A stretch of 64,000 nucleotides of DNA from contig NZ_FNZM01000023.1 of the NCBI RefSeq assembly GCF_900109265.1, positions 87,396-151,395 of the forward strand. Reading direction: 5' to 3'. This document shows, piece by piece, positions 18,391 through 26,208 of this stretch (its first letter is position 1; each line of letters begins with the position of its first letter). A program made the position numbers and the translations under genes. A model generated the notes under the pieces. It did no database searches, was not told the DNA's origin, and saw only the letters and a program-made list of their open reading frames with translations. The DNA comes from Paraburkholderia tropica (GTDB lineage Bacteria > Pseudomonadota > Gammaproteobacteria > Burkholderiales > Burkholderiaceae).

Positions 18391-18607
18391 CGAGGCGTAC
18401 GCCGCGCGCGTGCTGCTGTCCGTGCGCGCGCAGGACGATCTGCAGGCGCCGCCGCCCGCAGAGTTCCGCCGCGGCCGCCCGGCCCGCGCCTGGGCGCTTG
18501 CTGTCGTGATGTCACGAAACCCTGTGCGGTTCTGGGTCGGCATGAGCGGACTCATCGCCTTTCCGGTCTATCTCCTGTGCGAAATCGGAGCGTGGCTCCA
18601 TGGCTAG
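18347..18607 (+). CDS. Small membrane protein (86 aa)
   Basis: The N-terminal 60 residues are charged; a single hydrophobic segment (about 60-82, FWVGMSGLIAFPVYLLCEIG) lies at the C-terminus. The start overlaps the upstream gene by 44 bp with CGAGGA as ribosome binding site, and its end overlaps the DUF4400 gene by 8 bp. Function unknown; the tight packing suggests a partner of the DUF4400 protein. Confidence 0.65.
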   Translation: MSLTTTLIAKLSGIDEAYAARVLLSVRAQDDLQAPPPAEFRRGRPARAWALAVVMSRNPVRFWVGMSGLIAFPVYLLCEIGAWLHG

Positions 18608-19205
18608 CAGCAGTCGGTTCGTGCGCCACGTGAAGTGGTGGTTCTTTGTGCTGCCATTGATCGCCGCGGTGGTGTTGCCTGCGATCCCCAACCGGCAGCT
18701 CTTCGAAGTCACCGACGTGGAGTCGCAGTCGGTCGCGCGCACCCTCGGTGATGATCGCGCGGCGGCAGCCGTCGACACAACGAACGCATTGTTCCGGGCC
18801 CTCTTTGTTGATTCTGGCGCGGTGCAGGCGACGCTTGATGCGGGTGGCGAAGACGATTTCGATGCTGACGGCATGCACGCTTTCGCGCAGAACTGGGCAA
18901 AGCAGTTCTGGATGCTTGTGTATCGCGCGGTCTACCGGTCCGTCGTCATGAAAACCTGGCTGCTCGGAATCAGCTTGCTGTGCCTTGCGGCCACGGTGGA
19001 CGGGACGATGCGGCGCAAGATTCGGGCGGCCGCCGCGGGCTTCGCAAGCCCGCTGAAGTTCCACCTTGCGATTCACGCCCTGCTGATGACCACAGGCAGT
19101 GCATTCGTCGTGTTGCTGCTCCCGGTGCCGCTGGTCGCCAACTGCTGGACGGCACCGGCGGTCGCGCTGCCGCTGCTCCTGTGGATAGCAAACTCGTCGA
19201 CCTGA
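18600..19205 (+). CDS. DUF4400-family integrating-element membrane protein
   Basis: A 201-residue protein with an N-terminal hydrophobic segment (about 12-30), a soluble region of about 85 residues and two C-terminal membrane segments. This matches DUF4400 proteins, which follow traD in SXT- and PFGI-type conjugative elements. It closes the transfer operon that starts at trbB. Its biochemical role is unknown. Its presence supports grouping the coupling half of this system with MobH-type elements. Confidence 0.72.
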   Translation: MASSSRFVRHVKWWFFVLPLIAAVVLPAIPNRQLFEVTDVESQSVARTLGDDRAAAAVDTTNALFRALFVDSGAVQATLDAGGEDDFDADGMHAFAQNWAKQFWMLVYRAVYRSVVMKTWLLGISLLCLAATVDGTMRRKIRAAAAGFASPLKFHLAIHALLMTTGSAFVVLLLPVPLVANCWTAPAVALPLLLWIANSST

Positions 19206-19232
19206 ACCCGGACTTCGCCGCTCGTTGAACCA

Positions 19233-19284
19233 GAAAGCTCACAGTTTCCTGTGGGCTTTCTGCGTTTTGGCCGACAGGCGCCTG
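19233..19284 (+). promoter_or_regulatory. Conserved upstream element, copy 2
   Basis: A hairpin GAAAGCTCACAG / CTGTGGGCTTTC (19233-19260) runs into TTTCTGC and then GGCCGACAGGCGCCTG (19269-19284), identical over 16 bp to 8374-8389. It lies about 180 bp upstream of the 19462 gene. The hairpin could also terminate the transfer operon, but the T tract is weak. The shared parts suggest both operons answer to one regulator. Confidence 0.6.
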
Positions 19285-19461
19285 CAGCCTGCGGGGTTAT
19301 GGTGCGGAATTGTGGTGCGGGGCTGTGAGCGGCGGCCCGTGCGGATAGATCCGAAAAGCCGCGTCATTTGCACGTGTTTCGCCTCTCCGGTGATCGCCTC
19401 GATCGCAACAATATGAGGATGCCGCGCGCTGGTGCGCGTGCAATTTCCCAGGATCGACGAC

Positions 19462-20343
19462 ATGAGCACCATCAACGAAGAACTGACGAAGATCGACGGC
19501 GCCGCGGCCGGCACCGACGAGAACGCAACGCCGGGCGCGCTGACGGCCGCCGCAGCCGCTACCAACGATCCGGCGGACTCACGCCCGGTCACCGACGGGG
19601 CAGACGACCACGAGCTCGAAGACGAACTCCAGCGCATGGAGAACGACGCCGCGACGCTCCAGCGTGAGGGCATGATCAGTCAGAGCGAGGCGGACGAGAA
19701 GCGCGAACAGGTCGCGCGCACGCGCAAGCTCTTTCGCGATCTGCCGCCGTCGGAACGCGCCGCGATCATCCGCCGGCGCCGCGAGATCGGGCGCCAGTTG
19801 CTCGACCGTCAGCTTTCGGGCGCAGCAATCGTGCCAGCCGCTGTGCGTCTGAACCACACGCGCCTCAAGCCGCTCTTCGAGCAGTGGTGGCCGTACCTGA
19901 ACCGCATGAGCATCAACATGCAGCGTTTTGGCCGCTCCACGTTCGGCGAGCAGGATATGGCCACGGTGAATGGCTTCTTCGACAAGCAGCTCGACGCTCT
20001 GGAAGCGTACGTCAACGAGCAGTTCGAAGTCGCGGAGGGCTTCCGCGCCCGCACCGAGCGCGAGATGATGGCGCGGGGCGACGTCGTGTTCCAGCCGACG
20101 GTCACCAAGCCGTCCCTCACGCTCGAAGTCGAAGCGTATTCGCGCTTCTCCATGCGTCTGCTGTCCGTGATCACCCGCTTCGACAAGGTCATGGACAATT
20201 TCGACTTCCTCGTGTGGAACGGCGTTCGCGACCAGAGCGACGTCGATGAAGAAGTGTCGCGTTTCCTGCGCAAGTTCCATCCGGTCGGCGTGCGCGGGTA
20301 CATGACCCATCTGCGCCTGATGACGGCGGTTCGCGGCCTCTGA
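19462..20343 (+). CDS. Hypothetical conjugative-element protein (293 aa)
   Basis: A soluble protein with a Glu/Ala-rich N-terminus (about 60 residues) followed by a charged helical region. The C-terminal part, with RLLSVITRFDKVMDNFDFLV, vaguely resembles DUF1845/AcaB-type proteins of integrative elements; this is tentative. The ATG at 19462 has CAGGAT upstream and is preferred over the in-frame ATG at 19432. It lies downstream of the conserved upstream element and 10 bp before the helicase gene. Confidence 0.65.
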   Translation: MSTINEELTKIDGAAAGTDENATPGALTAAAAATNDPADSRPVTDGADDHELEDELQRMENDAATLQREGMISQSEADEKREQVARTRKLFRDLPPSERAAIIRRRREIGRQLLDRQLSGAAIVPAAVRLNHTRLKPLFEQWWPYLNRMSINMQRFGRSTFGEQDMATVNGFFDKQLDALEAYVNEQFEVAEGFRARTEREMMARGDVVFQPTVTKPSLTLEVEAYSRFSMRLLSVITRFDKVMDNFDFLVWNGVRDQSDVDEEVSRFLRKFHPVGVRGYMTHLRLMTAVRGL

Positions 20344-20353
20344 GGGAACTGCC

Positions 20354-22063
20354 ATGCTCGACGGCCTGAACCCGCAGCAGCTCGAAGTCGCCCAGGCGCG
20401 GCGTCATTGTCTTGCGGTGGCCTGTCCGGGCGCGGGCAAGACAAAAACCATTGCGTCGAAGGCGGCCGCGCTTCTCGTCGAACGCGGCGCGCGCGTGGGC
20501 GCGGTGACCTTCAGCAAGGACGCCGCGCTCGAGCTGCGCGAGCGCATTCTCAAACTCGCCGGCGCGGGCGCGAAGCAGCGCCTGATCGCGGGGACGTTCC
20601 ATTCGCTCGGTTTCCGGCAGATCACGGGGCCGGGCAAACGTCGTGATATCGCATCGGACGGCGATCGCATCGGCTTGCTGATCCGCGCGCTTGCGGAAAC
20701 CGGGTTGAACTGGAAAGTCGAGGAGGCGGTGCCAGTGATTGAGCAGATCAAGACCGGCATTACACATCCGATCGACGGCTCGCCCGAGGCGATCCTCTAC
20801 GCCGCGTACGAGGACGCGCTCGCGCGCAACGACAAAATCGACTTCCAGGACATGCTTCGCCTGTCGATCTCGGGCATGGAGTCGGGCGACATCGAGCCCT
20901 ACGCGTTCACCCATCTGCTCGTTGACGAGTTTCAGGACACGGACCCGCTGCAATACCGCTGGGTGGAACTGCATGCGGCGGCCGGCGCGTGCGTGACCGT
21001 GGTGGGCGACGACGACCAGAGCATCTACGGCTTTCGGGCCGCGATGGGCTATCGCGGGATGGAGGGCTTCGCGAGGAAGTTCGACGCGCAGCGCGTGGTG
21101 CTCGGCAGCAACTACCGTTGCCGCTCCGAGATCCTGGCCGCGGCCGACCGGCTCATCCAGCACAACACCGACCGTATCGCGAAGGTACTGCATGCGGAGA
21201 AGGGCGCGGGCGGCACGATCGTGGCGCGCCGTTTCGACGACGAATACGACGACGCGGCCGCCGCAGTCGAAGCGCTGGCGCCGCGTCTGCGCAATGGCCA
21301 GACCTGCGCGATCCTCGCGCGCACCAACCGCGTGCTGGACGCGATTGAGTCAGTGTGCCGCTCATATGGGGTGAAGTATTACCGCGCCTCCGGCCGCTCC
21401 GTGCTGGACCAGCCCGAAGGCGCGCTGATGTGCAATCTCCTGCAGATCGTGCAGCGCGTGAAGCTCAACGGCCTCGACGCCGTGCTGGGCTACGCAGGCA
21501 TGAGCACGCGCGACCTCACCGCGCTGCACAACGCAATGGGCGCGACGCTGGTTCAACGGCAGAAGAAAGATCTGGTTGCCGTGGGGCTGAGTGAAGATAC
21601 GGCGACGGCCTATCGCAATTTCATGAAGCGCCTGGCCGAATGGCAGTCTCTATGCGAGCGTGCGTTCTACTCGCTGGCGCTCGAGGGCGTGCGCGAATGG
21701 ATGATGACTTACGTGCGCAAGGAAGCGGCTGAGCGCGCTGTGCAGGCGACCTACGACGTGATCTCTCGCCTGAACGGGACGTTCAGCGAGCGAATCGAGT
21801 TCCTGAAGCGGGCGAACAACGAGCCCGCCGAAGACGCGCTGGTGCTCACGACGATGCACAGTTCAAAGGGTCTCGAATGGGACCACGTGTGGATCACACG
21901 TTCCGAAGAGAACATCGTGCCCGATACGAAAAGCCCAGAGTCGGAGGAGCGGCGTCTGTTTTACGTCGCAATGACGCGCGCGCGGGAGACCCTCACGGTC
22001 ACGTCGATCCGCAAGAACCCGCCTACGCGGTTCATTCACGAATCCCAGATTCCAGAGGTGTGA
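20354..22063 (+). CDS. UvrD/PcrA-like superfamily 1 helicase
   Basis: A 569-residue SF1A helicase. The Walker A CPGAGKTKT lies near residues 24-32 and DEFQDTDPLQ near 192-201. GDDDQSIYGFR near 218-228, the NYRCRSEI box and the C-terminal TMHSSKGLEWD and FYVAMTRARETL motifs are all present. It is shorter than UvrD (about 720 aa) and lacks the C-terminal extension. It may serve DNA repair or replication of the element. The ATG at 20354 closely follows the upstream gene. Confidence 0.9.
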   Translation: MLDGLNPQQLEVAQARRHCLAVACPGAGKTKTIASKAAALLVERGARVGAVTFSKDAALELRERILKLAGAGAKQRLIAGTFHSLGFRQITGPGKRRDIASDGDRIGLLIRALAETGLNWKVEEAVPVIEQIKTGITHPIDGSPEAILYAAYEDALARNDKIDFQDMLRLSISGMESGDIEPYAFTHLLVDEFQDTDPLQYRWVELHAAAGACVTVVGDDDQSIYGFRAAMGYRGMEGFARKFDAQRVVLGSNYRCRSEILAAADRLIQHNTDRIAKVLHAEKGAGGTIVARRFDDEYDDAAAAVEALAPRLRNGQTCAILARTNRVLDAIESVCRSYGVKYYRASGRSVLDQPEGALMCNLLQIVQRVKLNGLDAVLGYAGMSTRDLTALHNAMGATLVQRQKKDLVAVGLSEDTATAYRNFMKRLAEWQSLCERAFYSLALEGVREWMMTYVRKEAAERAVQATYDVISRLNGTFSERIEFLKRANNEPAEDALVLTTMHSSKGLEWDHVWITRSEENIVPDTKSPESEERRLFYVAMTRARETLTVTSIRKNPPTRFIHESQIPEV

Positions 22064-22092
22064 TTGCGCGCCCAATTTACAGCGGAGTTTTC

Positions 22093-22323
22093 ATGAGCAT
22101 ATGGCGCTATGACGCTCAGACGGGCCACCTAACCTCCCATTGCGGACCGGCACTCTCGATGAGCCTTGGCTTGCTCGCGGCCACCGCTGTCTCGCGTTTC
22201 AGCGTAGTGGCGGGTGTTCTTGTTGGCGTCCTCGCTATCGTCGGACCGCTGGTCCACGCCCATTTGCAGTTTCGGAAGGCAAGCGGTCGGGCCGCACAGG
22301 AAGAGAGCGGAGAGACACGATGA
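22093..22323 (+). CDS. Small membrane protein (76 aa)
   Basis: Starts MSIWRYDAQTGHLTSHCG and contains two neighbouring hydrophobic stretches (about residues 20-54) with a short basic tail. GCGGAG lies upstream of the ATG at 22093. Its stop overlaps the next gene by ATGA. Function unknown. Confidence 0.6.
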   Translation: MSIWRYDAQTGHLTSHCGPALSMSLGLLAATAVSRFSVVAGVLVGVLAIVGPLVHAHLQFRKASGRAAQEESGETR

Positions 22324-22691
22324 GTGTAGAAAAGACAGGGCAAATGCCTGATTGGTTTGCGAGCTGGTTCTCATCGAAGTTTGGCAAACCCGTGCCCGAC
22401 GCCTTCGCGCAATATCTCGCGGAGCATCCAAACGGGCTCTGGTCGAATGCCGGAACGCTGTGGAAGGCCGATGCGATCATCGACGCGACCGAGGAGCGCG
22501 ACCTGCATGAGAAGGGCGTGTGTCTCATTGGCGAGACCGCATTCGAGGCTATATTTCTGCTGCGCGCCCGCGACGGCCGGGTATTTGCGTCGGACAAGTT
22601 TGACGCGTCCATCGTCGACGCCTGGTTCAGCGATATCGACTCCTGCATCAGCCTGCTGGACTTCGAGGACATGCCCACCGCACCCGGTTGA
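22320..22691 (+). CDS. Hypothetical protein (123 aa)
   Basis: A soluble acidic protein, coupled by ATGA to the small membrane protein upstream. The overall feel (a segment like VPDAFAQYLAEHPNG followed by short beta-like stretches) resembles SMI1/KNR4-type proteins, but this is not firm. It ends just before a bidirectional terminator shared with the reverse-strand block. Confidence 0.62.
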   Translation: MSVEKTGQMPDWFASWFSSKFGKPVPDAFAQYLAEHPNGLWSNAGTLWKADAIIDATEERDLHEKGVCLIGETAFEAIFLLRARDGRVFASDKFDASIVDAWFSDIDSCISLLDFEDMPTAPG

Positions 22692-22733
22692 GTTCGGCGC
22701 ACGTTCCGCCCACCCCCGTCGATCCAACAACAA

Positions 22734-22765
22734 AAAGGCCGCATTCTCGAAGAGATGCGGCCTTT
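22734..22765. terminator. Bidirectional terminator between converging genes
   Basis: AAAGGCCGCAT at 22734-22744 pairs with ATGCGGCCTTT at 22755-22765. A tract on one side and T tract on the other serve both the forward gene ending at 22691 and the reverse gene ending at 22792. Confidence 0.85.
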
Positions 22766-22791
22766 GCCTTTGCGGTTACCGGCTGTTGCTA

Positions 22792-23295
22792 TTACTCAGC
22801 AACGAGCTTCAGCATGAGCGTGTAATGCGGATCGCCCAACCGCACGGTGGTCGATTCGCCAGCATTCAGATGCACAGCAACATCGTGCACGTCGAGGCCA
22901 GTCGTGTTGACCACCTCGCTCACGCAATCCGCTGGTCCCGTCTTCGTGACGCCGGACAGGCTCGTGTCGGCCGCCGAGACGACCAGATCAAACGATCCGC
23001 CAACGGAATTCTTCGTATCGACCAGCAGGCGGCGTCCGACGAACTTCTGGTGCGAGTCCAGTTTGATGCCATTGGCAAGCTTCGTGCACACACCGTAGCC
23101 AATGCTCTGGCCCGACTCGAAGAGCAACGGCGAGACCGCGCCGAGGCTATCGCGAATGATGGAGGTCGAAGTTGCCAACGGCGTTCCGTCATGCGCGAGG
23201 CCGACCGTGAGAACGTAGTCAGGCGAACCCGTAGCGGCCTGGGCTGCACCGGAGAGGGTCAGGGCGGCGGCGATGGTTGCGAGGTGCTTTTTCAT
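22792..23295 (-). CDS. Secreted hypothetical protein (167 aa)
   Basis: A clear signal peptide (MKKHLATIAAALTLSGAAQA) precedes a beta-rich mature part of about 147 residues with two Cys that could form a disulfide. The reverse-strand ATG at 23295 has GGAGAAA upstream; an upstream in-frame ATG would spoil the signal peptide. It is the last gene of a reverse block with a bactofilin and a single-pass membrane protein. Function unknown. Confidence 0.75.
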   Translation of the reverse strand: MKKHLATIAAALTLSGAAQAATGSPDYVLTVGLAHDGTPLATSTSIIRDSLGAVSPLLFESGQSIGYGVCTKLANGIKLDSHQKFVGRRLLVDTKNSVGGSFDLVVSAADTSLSGVTKTGPADCVSEVVNTTGLDVHDVAVHLNAGESTTVRLGDPHYTLMLKLVAE

Positions 23296-23335
23296 GCTGG
23301 TTGTTTCTCCACTTTTGGGTATTTGATGAGCTCTG

Positions 23336-23749
23336 TTACGCAGCCGCATTTGCAGTGCGCTGAATAGACTGCACGTTGGGTGCTTCGGACACTTCCGTCA
23401 CACCATTCTCGATGACCAGTTCGCGCGACACGCGCTTGAGCTGCCCTTCAAGCGAGGCGGCGGGACCCAGTCGGATCGTGCCGCAATAGTAAATATTGCC
23501 CTTCACGCGGCCATTGATCTCCAGCGATCCCCGTGCGCGGATATCGCCTTCGACCGTACCGTCGACGCGCACGTGCTCGCCGTCGACCATGCCTTTCACC
23601 AGGCCGCCCAAACCGATGTGCAGGAGACCCTCGTTTGCGATCAGGTTGCCGCCCACGATGCCAAACAGGCTCAACCCGTGATCGAGGATGAGATCGCCCT
23701 CAATCGTGGCCCCGGGCGCGAGCAGTGAGACGTTGAGCTGGTTCTTCAT
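23336..23749 (-). CDS. Bactofilin (polymer-forming cytoskeletal protein)
   Basis: A 137-residue protein made almost wholly of the bactofilin repeat pattern: short beta strands with regular Gly/Val/Ile spacing (VRVDGTVEGDIRARGSLEI, VKGNIYYCGTIRLG), which fold into a right-handed beta helix that polymerises. Bactofilins usually scaffold cell-wall or polar structures. Finding one inside a conjugative backbone, between a secreted and a single-pass membrane protein, suggests it may organise a membrane site for the element. The start at 23749 is the first ATG that keeps the domain intact. Confidence 0.85.
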   Translation of the reverse strand: MKNQLNVSLLAPGATIEGDLILDHGLSLFGIVGGNLIANEGLLHIGLGGLVKGMVDGEHVRVDGTVEGDIRARGSLEINGRVKGNIYYCGTIRLGPAASLEGQLKRVSRELVIENGVTEVSEAPNVQSIQRTANAAA

Positions 23750-23760
23750 GACAGATGGCC

Positions 23761-24597
23761 TCAAAAAAGTTGAACGTCGCCGCCGCGCGCCGCCGGTTTC
23801 GCTTCGGCAGGTTTCGCGTCCGCGTTCGCGGGCGGTGCTTCATGAGTCGGCGCGAGGCGACGACGCGGTGCGTGCCGGGAGGCGTGCGCTGCGGCTGTCA
23901 TAGGCGCAGACGCTTCGGGCTGCGACGTCGCCTGGTTCACGGTGACCGCCGTCTGGGTCGGCGGTTGAGGCTTCGCCGGCTGTTGCTCCTCGCGCACGGC
24001 TGCCGGAGCGGGCTGATCCGAAGGCGCATGCGGGTCCGGCACGTCCGCCTGCTGTACGCGTGCCTGCCTGATGGGCGAGGCTGCGGCGCGCTGCGCGTAG
24101 TTGTCCGGAGCAGCAGGGGCAGCGATCTGGCTCGTTGCCGCCGCGGGCGGTGATTGCCGCATCAAGGCGGCCGGATCGACAGACGTTAGTGCGCCGGAGC
24201 GGCCCGCTGACTGGTCGAAATCGCTGGCGGTGAGCGCAGAGGCAGATCCGTTGGTGCTGGCGGCCGAATACGACGCGGGGGAGGTTGCGGTCGCTGCCAC
24301 CGTCGTCTGTGTCTGCGCGGCAGCGCCCGTCGGGTGGCCGATCGAGCCATAGAGCTTCGCTGCGCCCATGCCGATCGCCGCGCAGATGAAAGTGCCGCCC
24401 ACCGTCATGAGCGCGCCGCGCCCAACGCTCGCACGCGCTTTCCACATGCGGCGTAGCGAAGACGTGCTTACGGCGGGATCGTGCGCGAGCAGCAGCGGGG
24501 CGGGGCGCGCGCGCACCTGTGCCTCCAGGTCGATGACGACAGGCTCGCGCGCGTACCGTGCGTGCAGCGCCTGTATTTCTCGAAGGTCAATCTCCAT
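23761..24597 (-). CDS. Single-pass membrane protein with Pro/Ala-rich tail (278 aa)
   Basis: A cytosolic N-terminus of about 60 residues is followed by one hydrophobic segment (GALMTVGGTFICAAIGMGAA) and then a long Ala/Pro/Gln/Thr-rich region ending in a basic stretch. The layout recalls TrbI/VirB10 (one membrane helix plus Pro-rich region), but the C-terminal beta-barrel domain is absent. The ATG at 24597 has GGAGG 5 nt upstream. It lies 11 bp upstream of the bactofilin start, so the two are probably co-translated. Confidence 0.68.
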   Translation of the reverse strand: MEIDLREIQALHARYAREPVVIDLEAQVRARPAPLLLAHDPAVSTSSLRRMWKARASVGRGALMTVGGTFICAAIGMGAAKLYGSIGHPTGAAAQTQTTVAATATSPASYSAASTNGSASALTASDFDQSAGRSGALTSVDPAALMRQSPPAAATSQIAAPAAPDNYAQRAAASPIRQARVQQADVPDPHAPSDQPAPAAVREEQQPAKPQPPTQTAVTVNQATSQPEASAPMTAAAHASRHAPRRRLAPTHEAPPANADAKPAEAKPAARGGDVQLF

Positions 24598-24679
24598 GCG
24601 GTCCTCCATAAAGGGTGTACGGACGAGCGTATCCGGCCAGCGAGGAAGTCAAGCTGGATCGGCAAATGCGTGGGCGCGA

Positions 24680-25294
24680 TCAGGATTCGCGGCGGTTGCC
24701 GTCGGCGTCGTACTGGTCGTTGTCGGGGATGCACACCTGAACGATGTGCTTGAGCTTCTTTTCGGCATTCGCGATCATTGCCGAGCATCGCTCGTCGCCG
24801 AGCTTCTGCTCGTTGCGGGTTTCGATCGCCCGTTTGAAAAGACGCTCGTACTGTGACAGGCACCGCACGAGCTGACCCGTAAGCGGTCGCTTCACTTCAA
24901 GCTCAATCGTCTCGCATGGCCACGGCAGGTTGCGCGCGCGGTGCTGCTCCACCCACGCGAGCGCCTTGGTGAACCAGTCGGACGTCTCGCGCAGCGTCTT
25001 GTCGAGTGCGCGCAGCTTGCCACCGCGCGCGACCGAGATCTTCGTCGCACAGAAGTTAAAGTCCGAGCGCACGAATGTGCGCGTGAAAAGCGAGCTGTAT
25101 TGCAGCGCGGTGAGCTGCTGCGAATCGGGGATGATCTTCGCGTAGCGCGTGTCGCTCGTCAGGCGCTCGATGGGCTTGAGCCCGGTGCCTGATGGGACGG
25201 GGGTGAGCGTGGCGGGGGCGCTTGGCGTCCCGCTGGTTGCCGCGTCGCCGGTCGGTTCGTCCGGGAGCGGCCCCGCTTCAAGTACGGCTGCCAT
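24680..25294 (-). CDS. Hypothetical conjugative-element protein (204 aa)
   Basis: The first 40 residues are Pro/Thr/Gly-rich; the rest is helical and charged, ending CIPDNDQYDADGNRRES. Conserved-looking features include a VKRPLTGQLVRCLSQYERLF segment similar in feel to DUF1845-type integrative-element proteins. It is the first firm gene of the reverse-strand block with the membrane protein and bactofilin. No enzyme motif is visible. Function unknown. Confidence 0.65.
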   Translation of the reverse strand: MAAVLEAGPLPDEPTGDAATSGTPSAPATLTPVPSGTGLKPIERLTSDTRYAKIIPDSQQLTALQYSSLFTRTFVRSDFNFCATKISVARGGKLRALDKTLRETSDWFTKALAWVEQHRARNLPWPCETIELEVKRPLTGQLVRCLSQYERLFKRAIETRNEQKLGDERCSAMIANAEKKLKHIVQVCIPDNDQYDADGNRRES

Positions 25295-25344
25295 GGTGTT
25301 TTTCGGGTGTGGTCTCTCTCGACTGCCATTGTCTGTCCGATTCC

Positions 25345-25563
25345 TCAGACCAGATCGGGCAAAAGCTGCACGATATAGGCCACCATTTCCGGGGTACTGG
25401 CGCGCAAATTGCCTGATACTGACTTCATTGCTCGCGTCTCCTGACGCATCGACCTCGACTCCGTAGCCCGGAGTCCATCTTCTGTCTCAAGCCGTGCCCT
25501 TGCGGCATGCTCCGACCAGCTGGCCCTGGTGTGGAATCTCTCTTGTGCTGAGCGCTTCGCCAT
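25345..25563 (-). CDS. Possible small protein (72 aa)
   Basis: An ATG at 25563 (reverse strand) is preceded by AAGGGGAG. The product has a basic N-terminus and ends STPEMVAYIVQLLPDLV, which looks protein-like. It would be the first gene of the reverse block. Against it, the same DNA contains a hairpin motif conserved with another forward leader, so it may be non-coding. Confidence 0.35.
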   Translation of the reverse strand: MAKRSAQERFHTRASWSEHAARARLETEDGLRATESRSMRQETRAMKSVSGNLRASTPEMVAYIVQLLPDLV

Positions 25564-25810
25564 CCGCTCCCCTTCCGTCAGTCGTAATACTCGTCGCCGG
25601 CCGCATTCATTTGCGCCGCGACATCGTTCGAGCCCGGACTTTCGGGTGTTCTCTCTCCAGACCCCGTCTGGGCGGAACGATCGAAGTGGACTGACCCGTG
25701 ATCCTGCGGCGAAAACTCAACGTTTTCGGAAAAGGGCTGTCTGCGCGACGTGATCATGTCGCGCCGGGAACGACTTTGCGTTCCCTGCTATGAGCCGGGA
25801 GGCTCCCTGT

Positions 25811-25839
25811 GCGTCACGTCCCCGGAAGGGACGTGACGC
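25811..25839. repeat. Perfect 12-bp inverted repeat
   Basis: GCGTCACGTCCC at 25811-25822 and GGGACGTGACGC at 25828-25839 are exact reverse complements with a 5-bp spacer. No T tract follows. It could be an operator or an RNA stem in the leader of the 25939 operon. Confidence 0.65.
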
Positions 25840-25864
25840 GCGGGTCATCTCCATCCGAATCCAG

Positions 25865-25899
25865 AACGCGTTCCTCTTGCCAGGGGAGCGCGTTTTTTT
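25865..25899 (+). terminator. Terminator-like hairpin just upstream of a gene
   Basis: AACGCG (25865-25870) pairs with CGCGTT (25889-25894), with partial inner pairing of TTCC and GGGGA. It is followed by a run of seven T. It lies 40 bp before the ATG at 25939 on the same strand, so it may act as an attenuator rather than the end of an upstream gene. Confidence 0.6.
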
Positions 25900-25938
25900 C
25901 GTCCTGTGTTTTTCCATTCCCTGCCCGGAGACGCTCCC

Positions 25939-26208
25939 ATGCTTCTTCCCAACTCTATTGACCAGCGCATAGCCGACGCGATCAGCAGCACGATCGATGG
26001 CGAGCGCACCACTGCCGACACGACGTCACCCGCCTGGCGCGCGCGTTGTGAAACGGCCCAGATCGCGATGCTCGCCGACAGCGAGCGCCGCGTTGTTCTT
26101 TCTCATATCGCCACACACCGCGGAGAGGCGGCGGCATCGAACCTGGCGCAGTCGGCCAGCGAGATGTGCACCTCGGCGATCTTCATTCTTGCGAGGAAAC
26201 CATCATGA
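25939..26208 (+). CDS. Hypothetical protein (89 aa)
   Basis: A small helical protein resembling DUF7696-type proteins (a WRARCETAQIAMLADSERR core and a Gly/Ala-rich helix near the C-terminus); this match is tentative. The ATG at 25939 follows CCCGGAG. Its stop overlaps the start of the next gene by ATGA, so the two are translationally coupled. Confidence 0.62.
   Translation: MLLPNSIDQRIADAISSTIDGERTTADTTSPAWRARCETAQIAMLADSERRVVLSHIATHRGEAAASNLAQSASEMCTSAIFILARKPS

Larger units (their letters stand above)
25295..25938 (+). promoter_or_regulatory. Long structured leader / divergent control region
   Basis: About 640 bp with no sure gene apart from the doubtful reverse frame. It holds the conserved GCGTC-N4-GACGC-ATCGACC hairpin (25434-25454), a GACTCCG/CGGAGTC hairpin just after it, pyrimidine-rich tracts, a perfect 12-bp inverted repeat (25811-25839) and a terminator-like hairpin (25865-25899). 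Promoters for the reverse block (start 25294) and the forward operon (start 25939) should lie here. Confidence 0.45.

Noticed and set aside
22792..24597. TrbI/VirB10 and TrbG/VirB9 homologues in the reverse block
   Set aside because: The single-pass Pro-rich protein and the secreted protein have the right topology, but the conserved C-terminal domains of VirB10 and VirB9 are absent.
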